DNA of 64,000 nucleotides from Bacteroidota bacterium. Lineage in GTDB: Bacteria > Bacteroidota > Bacteroidia > Chitinophagales > UBA10324. Positions 1 to 10,307 of the stretch are shown piece after piece. Under the pieces are notes generated by a model that made no database searches, had not been told where the DNA came from, and was given only the letters and a program-made list of their open reading frames with translations. Each line of letters starts with the position of its first letter. Positions within the stretch are counted from its first letter, which is position 1. The position numbers were made by a program, and so were the translations under genes. The stretch spans positions 62,001-126,000 of the forward strand of contig BJGQ01000005.1 in the NCBI GenBank assembly GCA_014190575.1. Reading direction: 5' to 3'.

Positions 1-170
1 AACAAATCGCCAAGAATAAAAATGCACTGCGCGTCTTTCGAAACTTCGTCGAGCCACTGAATAAATAATTTCTCGCGCTGCAAACTTTTCTCGCGCGTGG
101 GCACACCGAGATGCAGATCAGAAGCAAAATAAATTTTCTTTCCGCTGTCAACGGAGATGGGGAACTGCAT
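1..170 (-). CDS. lpxH: UDP-2,3-diacylglucosamine diphosphatase (LpxH-like), 5' part only
   Basis: The minus strand reads MQFPISVDSGKKIYFASDLHLG and continues to FILGDL at the window edge. D-x-H (SDLHLG) and GD (LGDL) are the first two metal-binding motifs of calcineurin-like metallophosphoesterases, and the combination near the N-terminus is typical of LpxH, which removes UMP from UDP-2,3-diacylglucosamine in lipid A synthesis at the inner membrane. Only about 56 codons are present; the rest lies before base 1. The ATG at 170-168 shares one base with the TGA stop of the upstream LUD gene (TGATG), so the two are probably translationally coupled. Another phosphoesterase of the same superfamily cannot be excluded from this fragment. 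Confidence 0.75.
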   Translation of the reverse strand, partial: MQFPISVDSGKKIYFASDLHLGVPTREKSLQREKLFIQWLDEVSKDAQCIFILGDL

Positions 171-814
171 CAGCGAACCGGATCGTCAATCAAAAAAACA
201 TAAACTTCTTTCGGACCATGCGCACCGAGCACTAAAGTTTTTTCAATATCCGCCGTACGGCTCGGACCCGTTGCAATCGAAATCATACTCGGCAGATTGC
301 CTTCATATTTCTGTAACACTAATTGCACTGCATCCTTAATATCAAAAACCAGTTGCGAAGTATAAGCCACCACAATATGAATGGGCGGAAAGATAGTCAA
401 ACTGCGACCGCTCTGCTGCCGGCTCGTGAGCAAAATGCTGCCAGTGCGCGCCACTAAGCACTCGCACAAAGTAATTCCGGCATCGGCTTTATCAATTGTT
501 TTTCCCACGCGGCATTTATTAAAATCGAATCGCTGAAATAAATCCTGCAGCGGTTTTTCCCAGCAGTACAAATGATTCCAGCCCTTCTCGTTCGCCACCG
601 CTGAAATGGATTGAATGAACTCAGCAATGTTTTCGCAGTAAATAAAATTGCCCTGAATTTTTGTGAACTGCTCTGCAAAAACCACATCCAGTGTATCGGT
701 AGGCGCCGGATAAACCGAAGCCGTCTGGTAAATATTCGGAAAAGGAATGTTGGTGGAATGAATGAGCGCCTTCCGAATTTTTTTCAGCACGCGCTCTTTA
801 CTGGTTGGCTCCAT
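170..814 (-). CDS. LUD domain protein (LutC/YkgG family)
   Basis: A 214-residue protein that is a LUD domain along its whole length. The C-terminal block TGPSRTADIEKTLVLGAHGP is the family hallmark, preceded by an ARTGSILLTS strand. In lactate-utilisation operons LutC works with the iron-sulfur proteins LutA and LutB; neither is present here, and single LUD genes of unknown role are common in Bacteroidota, often near ftsH and cdsA. The gene overlaps the downstream lpxH start by one base, giving a two-gene minus-strand operon, and is divergent from the ABC transporter lipoprotein gene. Function beyond family membership is not deducible. Confidence 0.85.
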   Translation of the reverse strand: MEPTSKERVLKKIRKALIHSTNIPFPNIYQTASVYPAPTDTLDVVFAEQFTKIQGNFIYCENIAEFIQSISAVANEKGWNHLYCWEKPLQDLFQRFDFNKCRVGKTIDKADAGITLCECLVARTGSILLTSRQQSGRSLTIFPPIHIVVAYTSQLVFDIKDAVQLVLQKYEGNLPSMISIATGPSRTADIEKTLVLGAHGPKEVYVFLIDDPVR

Positions 815-973
815 AGTTTTTATTAGTGAAGCAAAAGTAGAAATAAGCGTTTAACAATTTAATTTCTTCATTTTCATTTAACCACAATGACAATAAGAGA
901 CACTTGTTTCAAAAATTTTCCCTCAATCAGTAAGAACAATTTTCTAAATACAATCAGGATTAATACGCCTTTC

Positions 974-981
974 TATATTTG
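974..981 (+). promoter_or_regulatory. Bacteroidota -7 promoter element for the ABC transporter operon
   Basis: TATATTTG matches the TAnnTTTG -7 consensus and lies 18 bp before the ATG at 1000. No convincing -33 TTTG lies at the expected 18-21 bp upstream, so the call is moderate. The position makes the in-frame TTG at 979, used by the ORF track, part of the promoter and an unlikely start codon. Confidence 0.45.
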
Positions 982-999
982 TTTCGTTCAATCATCAAA

Positions 1000-2841
1000 A
1001 TGTTTTCGCGCTTCGTTTTTATTCTCTCCGTATCATTTCTTTTTTCATGTCAACATGAAAACACATCGCAAACCGCTGTTCCGGATAACCGCGTGCTCAC
1101 CAATGCCGATGGCGATTACATTCAGTTGCCCGATGCGCTGAAATTTTTGAGCGACTGGAAAAAAGAAAATAACTTAACGGTGCAGTGGATGCAGGAACCC
1201 GACAATCTGCATCCGTGTAACGGTCGCACACTTTCGCGCGCCATTGTTTTTACACTGATACACCGCTCACTGCTTTCGATTGACCCAATGACGCGCAAAC
1301 TGAAAGCTGACCTGGTAAAAGAAATTCCGGTCTCGCACGACGGACTCACTTATCGTTTTGAACTGAAAGACGAACCCGCGTTTGATGATGGCGCTCAACT
1401 GACTGTGGACGATGTGATTTTTTCTTTCAAGGCATATACCTGTCCGCTGGTGAATGTGTCGGGCAGAAGCGCGCTGAATAATTTGCTGAATATTGTAAAA
1501 GATAATTCGAATGCGCGCGCGTTTACGGTGACGATGAAGAAGGTTCTGGCGCAAAACCTGTTTATACTCACCGACTTTCCGATACTGGAAAAGAAATTTT
1601 ATGATGCGGATGATGCTTTGAAAAATTATCCGGTGAATTGGGTGAATGTGGAAGACCAGCCCGGCATGAATAAAACTTTTCCGACTGCGTGGGCTGCTGC
1701 GTTTAATGATGGCAAGTACGGCAATGACCCAGCGCTGATTAACGGGCTTGGTGCTTACAAAGTGAAAAGCTGGGAGCGCGGACAAACTCTGACACTGGAA
1801 ATGAAAAAAAATCACTGGACAGAAAAATTGTCTGCCGAAATTTTAAATCAGTTTTATCCGAAGCAAATCAATTTTAAAATTATCACGGACGAAAACGCGA
1901 TTCTGTTGGCGGCGCGCAATCAGGAATTTGATGCGAGCTTCTGGCTGCCATCGAAGGTGTTGCTCGAATTGCATAAGGATTCGTCGTTCACCAAAAATTA
2001 TAATTCGTGTTACACGGCGAGTTACGATTTCTCGTACATCGGTTTCAACCTGAAGCCGCAGGAAAGCAAGCGCACCGATTTTTTTTCGGACCTGAATGTA
2101 CGCAAGGCATTTGCGATGCTCACGCCCGTTGACCTTATGATTCAGAATTTGTTCAGCGATAAAGCGCTGCGCATGTCGGGCATTGTGTCGCCATTGAAGA
2201 AAGATATTTTCAATGATGATTTGAAATCGTATTCGTTCAATATTGATGAAGCAAAAAAATTACTGAGCGATGCGGGCTGGAAGGATTTGGACGGCGATAA
2301 AATTTTAGATAAAATAATTAATGGAAAGAAAACGGATTTGAAAGTGGAATTGATTTTTCCGCTCGGTCCTTCTGTGATACAGGACATGGCGCTGATGCTG
2401 AAAGATGTGTATGCAAAAGCGGGAATTGATTTGCAGCCGCAGGTGCTCGACCCCAATGCGCTGGGAGGAAAAATGGTGTCGCACGATTTTGATTTGTTCA
2501 TGAGCGGACTCAGTTCGAGTTCGGCGCCGAGCGATTACACCGGCACCTGGAGCACTGCCGCGTGGCTCAATCACGAAAATAATTTTACCGGATTCGGAAG
2601 CGCAGCGAGCGATGCGCTCATTGATTCCATTAATGTAACACTCGATGAAGCGAAGCGCGCGCAACTCGAAAAAGCGTTTCAGAAAATGGTGTACGATAAT
2701 TATCCCATCATTCCGCTTTACTTCAATGTGAAAAAAATTGTAGTGCACAAGCGCTGGGTAAATGCCATTGTATGTTTCGACAAGCCGTACATTTTATTCG
2801 GTCAACTGGAATTGCTCAATGAAAAAAAACAACCGGAGTAA
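1000..2841 (+). CDS. Peptide-type ABC transporter solute-binding lipoprotein (SBP family 5)
   Basis: The ORF can open at TTG 979, but ATG 1000 gives a clean lipoprotein signal (hydrophobic core then LFSC, Cys at residue 17), so I start there (613 aa). The body is a family-5 extracellular solute-binding protein of the DppA/OppA type: Y-R-F-E-L-K-D with DDVIFSFKA follows the N-terminal lobe, and the long C-terminal lobe ends with a LYFNVKK stretch. As a lipoprotein it would capture oligopeptides or similar ligands and deliver them to the permeases encoded at 3802 and 4914. The gene is separated from those permeases by a RAYT/REP insertion. No ATPase gene is in the window. The ligand is unknown. 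Confidence 0.85.
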   Translation: MFSRFVFILSVSFLFSCQHENTSQTAVPDNRVLTNADGDYIQLPDALKFLSDWKKENNLTVQWMQEPDNLHPCNGRTLSRAIVFTLIHRSLLSIDPMTRKLKADLVKEIPVSHDGLTYRFELKDEPAFDDGAQLTVDDVIFSFKAYTCPLVNVSGRSALNNLLNIVKDNSNARAFTVTMKKVLAQNLFILTDFPILEKKFYDADDALKNYPVNWVNVEDQPGMNKTFPTAWAAAFNDGKYGNDPALINGLGAYKVKSWERGQTLTLEMKKNHWTEKLSAEILNQFYPKQINFKIITDENAILLAARNQEFDASFWLPSKVLLELHKDSSFTKNYNSCYTASYDFSYIGFNLKPQESKRTDFFSDLNVRKAFAMLTPVDLMIQNLFSDKALRMSGIVSPLKKDIFNDDLKSYSFNIDEAKKLLSDAGWKDLDGDKILDKIINGKKTDLKVELIFPLGPSVIQDMALMLKDVYAKAGIDLQPQVLDPNALGGKMVSHDFDLFMSGLSSSSAPSDYTGTWSTAAWLNHENNFTGFGSAASDALIDSINVTLDEAKRAQLEKAFQKMVYDNYPIIPLYFNVKKIVVHKRWVNAIVCFDKPYILFGQLELLNEKKQPE

Positions 2842-2843
2842 TT
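2830..2843. repeat. Left copy of a 14-bp direct repeat flanking the RAYT/REP insertion
   Basis: CAACCGGAGTAATT spans the last codons and stop of the solute-binding protein gene. It recurs exactly at 3787-3800, both copies preceded by an A-tract. The two copies bracket the RAYT gene and all six REP hairpins, as a target duplication would. Confidence 0.75.
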
Positions 2844-2860
2844 GAAACCTCAAAGTCCCA

Positions 2861-2962
2861 GCAGGGTTACACGAAGTGAACCCTGCGTTTATTACAAGAG
2901 GTCACGAATTAAGGAAATTTTAAAACTAAGTCTCAGCAGGGTTACTGTATTCAGAACCCTGC
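2861..2962 (+). repeat. Two REP-like hairpins upstream of the RAYT gene
   Basis: Copies at 2861-2886 and 2936-2962, both in plus orientation. Each has an 8-bp outer stem GCAGGGTT/AACCCTGC, a bulged A, a 3-bp inner stem and a short loop. The inner stem is CAC/GTG in the first and CTG/CAG in the second, i.e. base pairing is kept while sequence changes. A conserved 5' leader (AAGTCYCA) and 3' GTTT flank each. The copies sit between the solute-binding protein stop and the RAYT start, so they would also be transcribed as stable mRNA hairpins. Confidence 0.85.
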
Positions 2963-3000
2963 GTTTGATATAGATAAAGATGATTGATTAAGTTTGTTTC

Positions 3001-3594
3001 ATGAGCACAAGAACAGAGATTGAAAACCTGACAGGTTTTTATTACATCACTTTTACTTGTTACAAATGGATTCCGATGTTCAGTGAATTAAATTTTTATG
3101 ACAGGATATATCACTACTTCACAAAGTTGATTGAGAAAGGGGAAACGATTTCTGCTTATGTTATTATGCCTAACCATTTGCACTTTATCATGTTTCATGA
3201 AGAAGAAACTGGAAAATTAAAATCACTCGTTTCAAACCTGAAACGATTTCTTGCTTATGAAATAGTTGAAAAGTATAAATCAACTTTTAATCATTCACGA
3301 TTAGCGCAATTGTCTGAAGCAATTACTGAAGTTGAAAGAAAAAAAAATCAACTGCATCGAGTGTTTGAAAATTCATTTGATGTGAAGTGGTGCGCAAGTG
3401 AAAAGTTCATAATTCAAAAACTGAATTACATTCATAACAATCCGATTCAACCAAAATGGAATTTAGCAACTATTCCTTCTGAGTATTTTCACTCTTCAGC
3501 ATTATTTTATGAAACAGGAAATCTTGAATCGGCTAAAATTCCATTAGTTCATTGGCAACAAAGACGCTGGCAGGAGTATGATAAAGAACATTGA
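3001..3594 (+). CDS. REP-associated tyrosine transposase (RAYT, Y1/HUH family)
   Basis: A 197-residue protein with the Y1 transposase fold: an N-terminal ITFTCYKW strand, the HUH metal-binding motif in MPNHLHFIM, and the nucleophile tyrosine in NYIHNNPIQ. Length and motif order match RAYT/TnpA-REP rather than the shorter IS200 TnpA (about 130-150 aa). RAYTs are single-strand nucleases that recognise REP hairpins and are thought to be responsible for their spread. Six such hairpins flank this gene in both orientations, which supports the call strongly. It lies inside the ABC transporter operon, in the same direction as its neighbours. All catalytic motifs are intact. Confidence 0.9.
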   Translation: MSTRTEIENLTGFYYITFTCYKWIPMFSELNFYDRIYHYFTKLIEKGETISAYVIMPNHLHFIMFHEEETGKLKSLVSNLKRFLAYEIVEKYKSTFNHSRLAQLSEAITEVERKKNQLHRVFENSFDVKWCASEKFIIQKLNYIHNNPIQPKWNLATIPSEYFHSSALFYETGNLESAKIPLVHWQQRRWQEYDKEH

Positions 3595-3606
3595 TACGCT
3601 TATGTC

Positions 3607-3767
3607 GCAGGGTTCTGATTACAGTAACCCTGCTTGGACACCTCCAGTCTCAGCAGGGTTACACGAAGTGAACCCTGCGTTTATAGCGCCAATAGCGCAG
3701 GGCTCTGAATACAGTAACCCTGCTGGGACTTTGGGTGAACGCAGGGTTCTGATTACAGTAACCCTGC
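3607..3767. repeat. Four REP-like hairpins downstream of the RAYT gene
   Basis: Copies at 3607-3633 (minus), 3653-3678 (plus), 3697-3723 (minus) and 3741-3767 (minus). They share the GCAGGGTT/AACCCTGC stem of the upstream pair; 3697 carries GGGCTC in one arm. The plus copy has the CAC-GAA-GTG inner stem, the minus copies the CTG/CAG inner stem. Mixed orientation resembles BIME-type REP clusters. The 74-aa ORF called over this stretch (3578-3802) is only a translation of the repeats. Confidence 0.85.
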
Positions 3768-3786
3768 TGGGACTTTGTAAAAAAAT

Positions 3787-3800
3787 CAACCGGAGTAATT
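3787..3800. repeat. Right copy of the 14-bp direct repeat flanking the RAYT/REP insertion
   Basis: CAACCGGAGTAATT, identical to 2830-2843. Its GGAG lies 7 bases before the permease ATG (3802) and would act as the ribosome binding site, so the duplication preserved both the stop of the upstream gene and the translation signal of the downstream gene. Confidence 0.75.
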
Positions 3801-3801
3801 A

Positions 3802-4917
3802 ATGCGCCGCCGGATTCTCACTCGATTGCTTTGGATGGTGCCGGCGCTGTTTGTGGTTTCGTTGCTGGTTTTTTTTATCAATGCCTCCGGAAATCAGCAG
3901 GGGAATTTTATGGATACGCAATCGGAGAATATTTCGTCCGGCGATTTCTCTCAGCAAAAAATTAAAAATCAACTCCCTGTTTTTTATTTCAGTGTTACAT
4001 CGCTCAGTGAACCTGATACCATATGGAAAATGAATGACGATGAAAAAGAATTGCTTTACAAAAATGCTTCCTGGAAAAAATTTATACCGGTCATTCATTT
4101 CTATGGCGACAATCAATATCACCGCTGGCTTTTCGGCGACAACAGCGATGGAAAAAATTACAAAGGAATTCTCAGAGGAGATTTTGGTGTGTCAACAGAA
4201 ACCGGATTGCAGGTTTCACAATTATTATATCCGAGATTTTTTCGCTCGTTCATTTTGGTTTTCATTTCGATGATGCTTGCTTTCTTTCTCAGCATTCCAT
4301 TATCTGTTTTCTTAGTGTTGAATGAACAGAAAATTATTTCAAAAATCATTCGCGGAATTTTATTGATGTTGTACATCATTCCGGTTTTCTGGCTGGCGAT
4401 TTTGTTGCTGATGTTGTTTGCCAATTCTAAAATGATTTCCATTTTTCCATTGAGCGGCTGGCCCGACAGTGGCGAAGGATTTTTCAGTTATGTGCATCAT
4501 CTTTTTCTTCCGGTGATGTGTTACACGCTTGGTGCTATTGCCTACTTCACACGAGCATTGGAAACAAATCTGAAGGAAGTGTTACACAAAGAATTTTTAT
4601 TGACCGCAAGAGCAAAAGGATTTGACAATACGCAATCATTATTGAAACACGCATTGCCGCACGCCATTATTCCTGTGCTGACAGTACTCGGCTATTTATT
4701 TCCGATGGCAGTTGGCGGCAGTGTCATCATTGAAACCATTTTCGGAATCCCCGGAATGAGTAATGCTTTGTTTCATGCAGCACTCACAAAGGATGTTCCG
4801 GTGTTGGCAGCAATCAGCACACTTTCATGCTTGCTGACATTGGTTGGTTTTTTACTCACTGAAATTTTGCAGGCATTTATTGATCCTCGGCTTCGTCAAA
4901 CTCAACAACTTTCATGA
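3802..4917 (+). CDS. ABC transporter permease, DppB-like
   Basis: A 371-residue inner-membrane permease. One N-terminal transmembrane helix is followed by an extended soluble stretch of about 100 residues containing a GDFGVS segment, then five more helices. The EAA loop that contacts the ATPase is visible as LTARAKGFDNTQSLLKHALP. Length and layout match the binding-protein-dependent transport permeases of dipeptide/oligopeptide systems. It would form a heterodimer with the product of the next gene, which starts within its last codons (4-base overlap), and work with the lipoprotein encoded at 1000. Confidence 0.88.
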   Translation: MRRRILTRLLWMVPALFVVSLLVFFINASGNQQGNFMDTQSENISSGDFSQQKIKNQLPVFYFSVTSLSEPDTIWKMNDDEKELLYKNASWKKFIPVIHFYGDNQYHRWLFGDNSDGKNYKGILRGDFGVSTETGLQVSQLLYPRFFRSFILVFISMMLAFFLSIPLSVFLVLNEQKIISKIIRGILLMLYIIPVFWLAILLLMLFANSKMISIFPLSGWPDSGEGFFSYVHHLFLPVMCYTLGAIAYFTRALETNLKEVLHKEFLLTARAKGFDNTQSLLKHALPHAIIPVLTVLGYLFPMAVGGSVIIETIFGIPGMSNALFHAALTKDVPVLAAISTLSCLLTLVGFLLTEILQAFIDPRLRQTQQLS

Positions 4918-5972
4918 ATAAGATTTTAGAAAACTTATTCAGAAAAAATTCTTCGCTCAGTTGGGGCGCAGGAATTTTATTGGCGATTGTGTTGCTGAGT
5001 TTTATTTCTGTTCTGTTGCCAGAAACATTTTTTGAAAATGACTGGGGCGCATTATTACAATCACCTTCAACTAATCATTTACTCGGAACAGGTTCACGCG
5101 GAAATGATATTGCCGCCGGAATTATTTCAGGATTAAAAATTTCATTAACAGTTGCATTACTCAGTGTAATTTTTGCAACACTGATTGGTTTGCCTTCAGG
5201 TTTGATAGCAGCAACTTTCGGGAACAAAGGCAAAGCAGGAATCAAACAATTGATTTTCTTTTTTATTTTTTTAGTGCTTGCCTGGTTCTATGCTTTTTAT
5301 CTGCGAAGATTTGAAATTGCTGATGCCTCATCGGATTCTTTCAGTATGATTTCAGAAATCCTGTTTTCATTTTTTTTGTTCATTGTCATTCTGATGATTG
5401 GATATTTTTTCGCGGCAAAAATTCTTTCTCCACTTAAAAATTTCATTCCGGTGCAATTACCGATTGATACTTTGCTCTCCACACTTGCTGATATTATTAC
5501 TTCGTTTCCGTTGCTGATGATTATTCTCACGCTTACTGCCATTGCAAAACCATCGTTGTGGTTGGTGGTTGTAATAATTGGATGCACTACATGGACAGGA
5601 ATTTTTCGGGTGGTTCGTTCAGTTGCATTGCAAACTTTACAACTCGATTTCATCACCGCCGCAAAAGCAATGGGAATGAAAACACGAACAATCATTCTAA
5701 AACATGTGATGAGTTCAGTGCTGCCGATGTTGTTTGTTCATCTCGCATTTACTTTTTCAGCCGCGATAGTTTTGGAATCTGCTTTAACTTTTCTCGGCGC
5801 CGGATTGCCGGTGGGCACTGTTACACTTGGCTCACTTTTGTCGGATGCAAAATCAAATTTTACTGCGTGGTGGCTGGTGCTTTTTCCGGGAGTGGTTTTG
5901 TTTTTATTGTTGCTGAGTCTGCAATTAATCGCAAGCGGACTGCAGAAAAAATTCAATCCTCGATTGAGATAA
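4914..5972 (+). CDS. ABC transporter permease, DppC-like
   Basis: A 352-residue inner-membrane permease with about six transmembrane segments. The early GTGSRGNDIAAGIISGLKIS block and the EAA loop (FITAAKAMGMKTRTIILKHV) followed by ESALTFLGAG are characteristic of the DppC/OppC subfamily. It is translationally coupled to the DppB-like gene (ATGA overlap). No ATP-binding subunit follows; the next genes are DUF4286 and ligA, so the ATPase must be encoded elsewhere. Confidence 0.88.
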   Translation: MNKILENLFRKNSSLSWGAGILLAIVLLSFISVLLPETFFENDWGALLQSPSTNHLLGTGSRGNDIAAGIISGLKISLTVALLSVIFATLIGLPSGLIAATFGNKGKAGIKQLIFFFIFLVLAWFYAFYLRRFEIADASSDSFSMISEILFSFFLFIVILMIGYFFAAKILSPLKNFIPVQLPIDTLLSTLADIITSFPLLMIILTLTAIAKPSLWLVVVIIGCTTWTGIFRVVRSVALQTLQLDFITAAKAMGMKTRTIILKHVMSSVLPMLFVHLAFTFSAAIVLESALTFLGAGLPVGTVTLGSLLSDAKSNFTAWWLVLFPGVVLFLLLLSLQLIASGLQKKFNPRLR

Positions 5973-6006
5973 ATCCTCGATTATTTTCGCATCCAAATTT
6001 TCCAAG

Positions 6007-6327
6007 ATGATAATTTATAATGTGACAGTGAAATTGGATGCGATGATTGCTACTGAGTGGCTCGAATACATGCAGGAAATTCATATTCCCGATGTGATGA
6101 ATACCGGATGTTTTTCTTCCTACCGAATCAGTCGCCTGATTGAAGACACAACTGAAGATGATAGCCCGACTTACATAATTCAATATCATTGCCCTTCCAT
6201 GGAAGTATTTGAAAAGTATGAACAGAATTTTGCAACCGAATTGAGAGAAGATGTTATAAAAAGATATAAAGACCGCTTTGTTTCTTTCAGAACATTGATG
6301 GAAGAAATATCAAATAGTGAAAACTGA
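6007..6327 (+). CDS. DUF4286 family protein
   Basis: A 106-residue protein matching the Bacteroidota family DUF4286, a small ferredoxin-like alpha/beta fold of unknown function: MIIYNVTVKLD at the N-terminus, WLEYMQEIHIPDVMNTGCF and a C-terminal RYKDRFVSFRTLM block. No signal peptide and no catalytic motif are evident. It lies 34 bp after the permease gene and 12 bp before ligA in the same direction, so it may be co-transcribed with ligA. Confidence 0.75.
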   Translation: MIIYNVTVKLDAMIATEWLEYMQEIHIPDVMNTGCFSSYRISRLIEDTTEDDSPTYIIQYHCPSMEVFEKYEQNFATELREDVIKRYKDRFVSFRTLMEEISNSEN

Positions 6328-8450
<2,123 letters not shown>

Positions 8451-8451
<1 letters not shown>

Positions 8452-9470
8452 TGGTGCAACGATTATCAGTTGAAGAATTTTTAGCAAAATCGAAAGGCAA
8501 AACAATTATTGATGTTCGTTCGCCAAAAGAATTTTTACACGCTCATATTCCGAATGCAATTTCACTTCCGCTTTTTTCAGATGAAGAAAGAGCAGAAGTA
8601 GGAACTGCATACAAACAAAAAGGTCGCGAAGAAGCTATGCTAATTGGTTTGAAACATTATGGCGTTAACATGCAGCGCATCATCAGTGGAATAAAAGAGA
8701 ATGGAAATCCGAAGGAGTTGTATGTGCATTGCTGGCGCGGTGGAATGCGCAGTGGCGTGGTGAGTTGGATGCTCGATTTATTCGGCTACAAAGTCTTCAC
8801 TTTAGAAAAAGGATATAAATCATTCCGGCATTTTGTACTCGCACAGTTCGAAAAAAAATATCCGCTGCAGATTCTTGGTGGAAGAACCGGTTCTGCAAAA
8901 ACTTTAGTGCTAATAGAACTGCAGAAAAAAAATCAGCAGGTGATTGACTTGGAAGGGAAGGCAAATCATAAAGGTTCTGCATTTGGTGCGTTGGGTGAAG
9001 CACCACCACCCTCGCAAGAGCAGTTTGAAAATTTTTTAGCGCTTGAATTATTGAATTGTGATTCAGCAAAACCAATCTGGCTCGAAGATGAAAGTCAGCG
9101 AATCGGTTGGGTGAATATTCCAAATAATATGTGGGCGCAGATGCGTGAAGCAAAAGTTTTTTATCTCGATGTGCCGTTTGAAGAACGATTGGAATACATC
9201 GTAGAAAATTATGGAGTGTTTGATGTTGAACATTTAAAAGATGCCACAAACAGAATTTCACAAAAGTTAGGCGGACTGAATACCAAACTCACCTTGCAGT
9301 TTCTTGACGAGAAAAATTTCACGGAAGCATTCCGCATACTGTTACACTACTACGATAAGTTTTATGACAGAGCAACTGATAAGCGGGAAGTTTCTTCAGT
9401 TCAAAAAATTGGGTGCGAAGAAATTTCACCTGAAAAAAATGCACAAAAAATATTGGAAACAGTATTGTAA
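8451..9470 (+). CDS. mnmH: tRNA 2-selenouridine/geranyl-2-thiouridine synthase
   Basis: A 339-residue fusion of a rhodanese domain (residues 1-130, catalytic Cys94 in HCWRGGMRS) and a P-loop domain (GGRTGSAKT, about 143-151). MnmH (SelU, YbbB) geranylates 2-thiouridine at the wobble position of certain tRNAs and replaces sulfur by selenium, using selenophosphate from SelD. selD is encoded 940 bp downstream with only a toxin-antitoxin pair between, so the two genes plainly form one pathway. The ATG overlaps the ligA stop by one base. All catalytic residues are present. Confidence 0.94.
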
Positions 9471-9554
9471 TTCGACCACCCCATTTCGTCTCAGTGTTCT
9501 TGCCGAGATGAAAAAAATATTCTGAATTGTAGTCGGCTCACGAGCGCAATATTT

Positions 9555-9590
9555 AAGGTTTGCTTATATGGAAACCTTGATGTATCCTTG
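9555..9590 (+). promoter_or_regulatory. higBA promoter with overlapping inverted-repeat operator
   Basis: TTTG (9559-9562), a 20-bp spacer and TATCCTTG (9583-9590) approximate the TTTG/TAnnTTTG promoter with one mismatch in the -7 box. A perfect inverted repeat AAGGTTT-N10-AAACCTT (9555-9561 and 9572-9578) covers the -33 box. Its position is right for autorepression by the antitoxin HigA. Confidence 0.65.
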
Positions 9591-9610
9591 CATAGAAACC
9601 GCAAAGAGTA

Positions 9611-9949
9611 ATGCAGTCAAAGTTCGAAGTGCTATTTATGGAAGATACAAGAGCATTTATTGCTTCGCTCGATGCAAAAACCAGAAACAAAATCATTTTC
9701 AATATTGACCGGGCTAAGATTCATAATGACAAAGAACTTTTTAAAAAACTCACAGAAAACATTTGGGAATTCAGAACGCTATTCAACAAAACTCATTACC
9801 GCCTTTTTGCTTTTTGGGATAAAAGAAGTAAAACAGAAACACTGGTACTCACTACTCACGGAATAATTAAGAAGACAGGTAAAACACCGGAAAAGGAAAT
9901 CGATAAAGCAGAAAAATTAAGAGCAGATTATTTCAGAATAAAAAAATAG
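9611..9949 (+). CDS. higB: HigB/RelE-type toxin (phage Gp49-like)
   Basis: A 112-residue basic protein of the HigB/Gp49 family, mRNA interferases that cut translated mRNA on the ribosome. The core is seen in WEFRTLFNKTHYRLFAFWD and the LVLTTHGIIKKTGKTP strand-turn typical of the family. It is followed after 6 bp by a helix-turn-helix antitoxin, the reversed toxin-first order characteristic of higBA. An operator-like inverted repeat precedes it. The pair interrupts the otherwise adjacent mnmH and selD genes, so it looks like a later insertion. Whether the toxin is active cannot be judged. Confidence 0.85.
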   Translation: MQSKFEVLFMEDTRAFIASLDAKTRNKIIFNIDRAKIHNDKELFKKLTENIWEFRTLFNKTHYRLFAFWDKRSKTETLVLTTHGIIKKTGKTPEKEIDKAEKLRADYFRIKK

Positions 9950-9955
9950 GACACA

Positions 9956-10285
9956 ATGGCAGCAAACAACAAAATGAAACTCTATCAATTCAATGAAATC
10001 AAGGATGAGTTTATTGGTAAGCGAGGAACAGAAGCGCGTGAACTTTACGAGCAAGAACTTCAACTAGAAATATTGGGAGATATGATAAAGCAGGTGCGCA
10101 TTCATCGCAACCTTACACAAGAGCAGTTAGGAAAATTAATTGGTGTGCAGAAGGCGCAAATATCAAAACTCGAAAACCATGCAACCAATGTCACGATTGA
10201 TACTGTGCTGAAAGTGTTCAATGCACTTAAAGCAAAAATCAGTTTCAAAGTGGAGTTGCAAAACCAACGGATAAAAATTGCTTAA
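9956..10285 (+). CDS. higA: HigA-type antitoxin, XRE-family transcriptional regulator
   Basis: A 109-residue protein with a Cro/CI-type helix-turn-helix at about residues 40-95 (HRNLTQEQLGKLIGVQKAQI, then SKLENHATNVTIDTVLKVFNAL). Such antitoxins neutralise HigB by direct binding and repress the operon through the helix-turn-helix. The extra N-terminal 40 residues are typical of HigB-partnered antitoxins. The likely binding site is the inverted repeat at 9555-9578. It is co-transcribed with higB. Confidence 0.87.
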   Translation: MAANNKMKLYQFNEIKDEFIGKRGTEARELYEQELQLEILGDMIKQVRIHRNLTQEQLGKLIGVQKAQISKLENHATNVTIDTVLKVFNALKAKISFKVELQNQRIKIA

Positions 10286-10307
10286 AGTATTTTGGTATCA
10301 AGTACAG

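Noticed and set aside
1267-1815. 182-aa minus-strand ORF
   Set aside because: Shadow of the solute-binding protein gene; composition is unnatural and the sense frame has the SBP motifs.
3578-3802. 74-aa ORF after the RAYT gene
   Set aside because: It is a translation of the REP hairpins, with no start context or family match.
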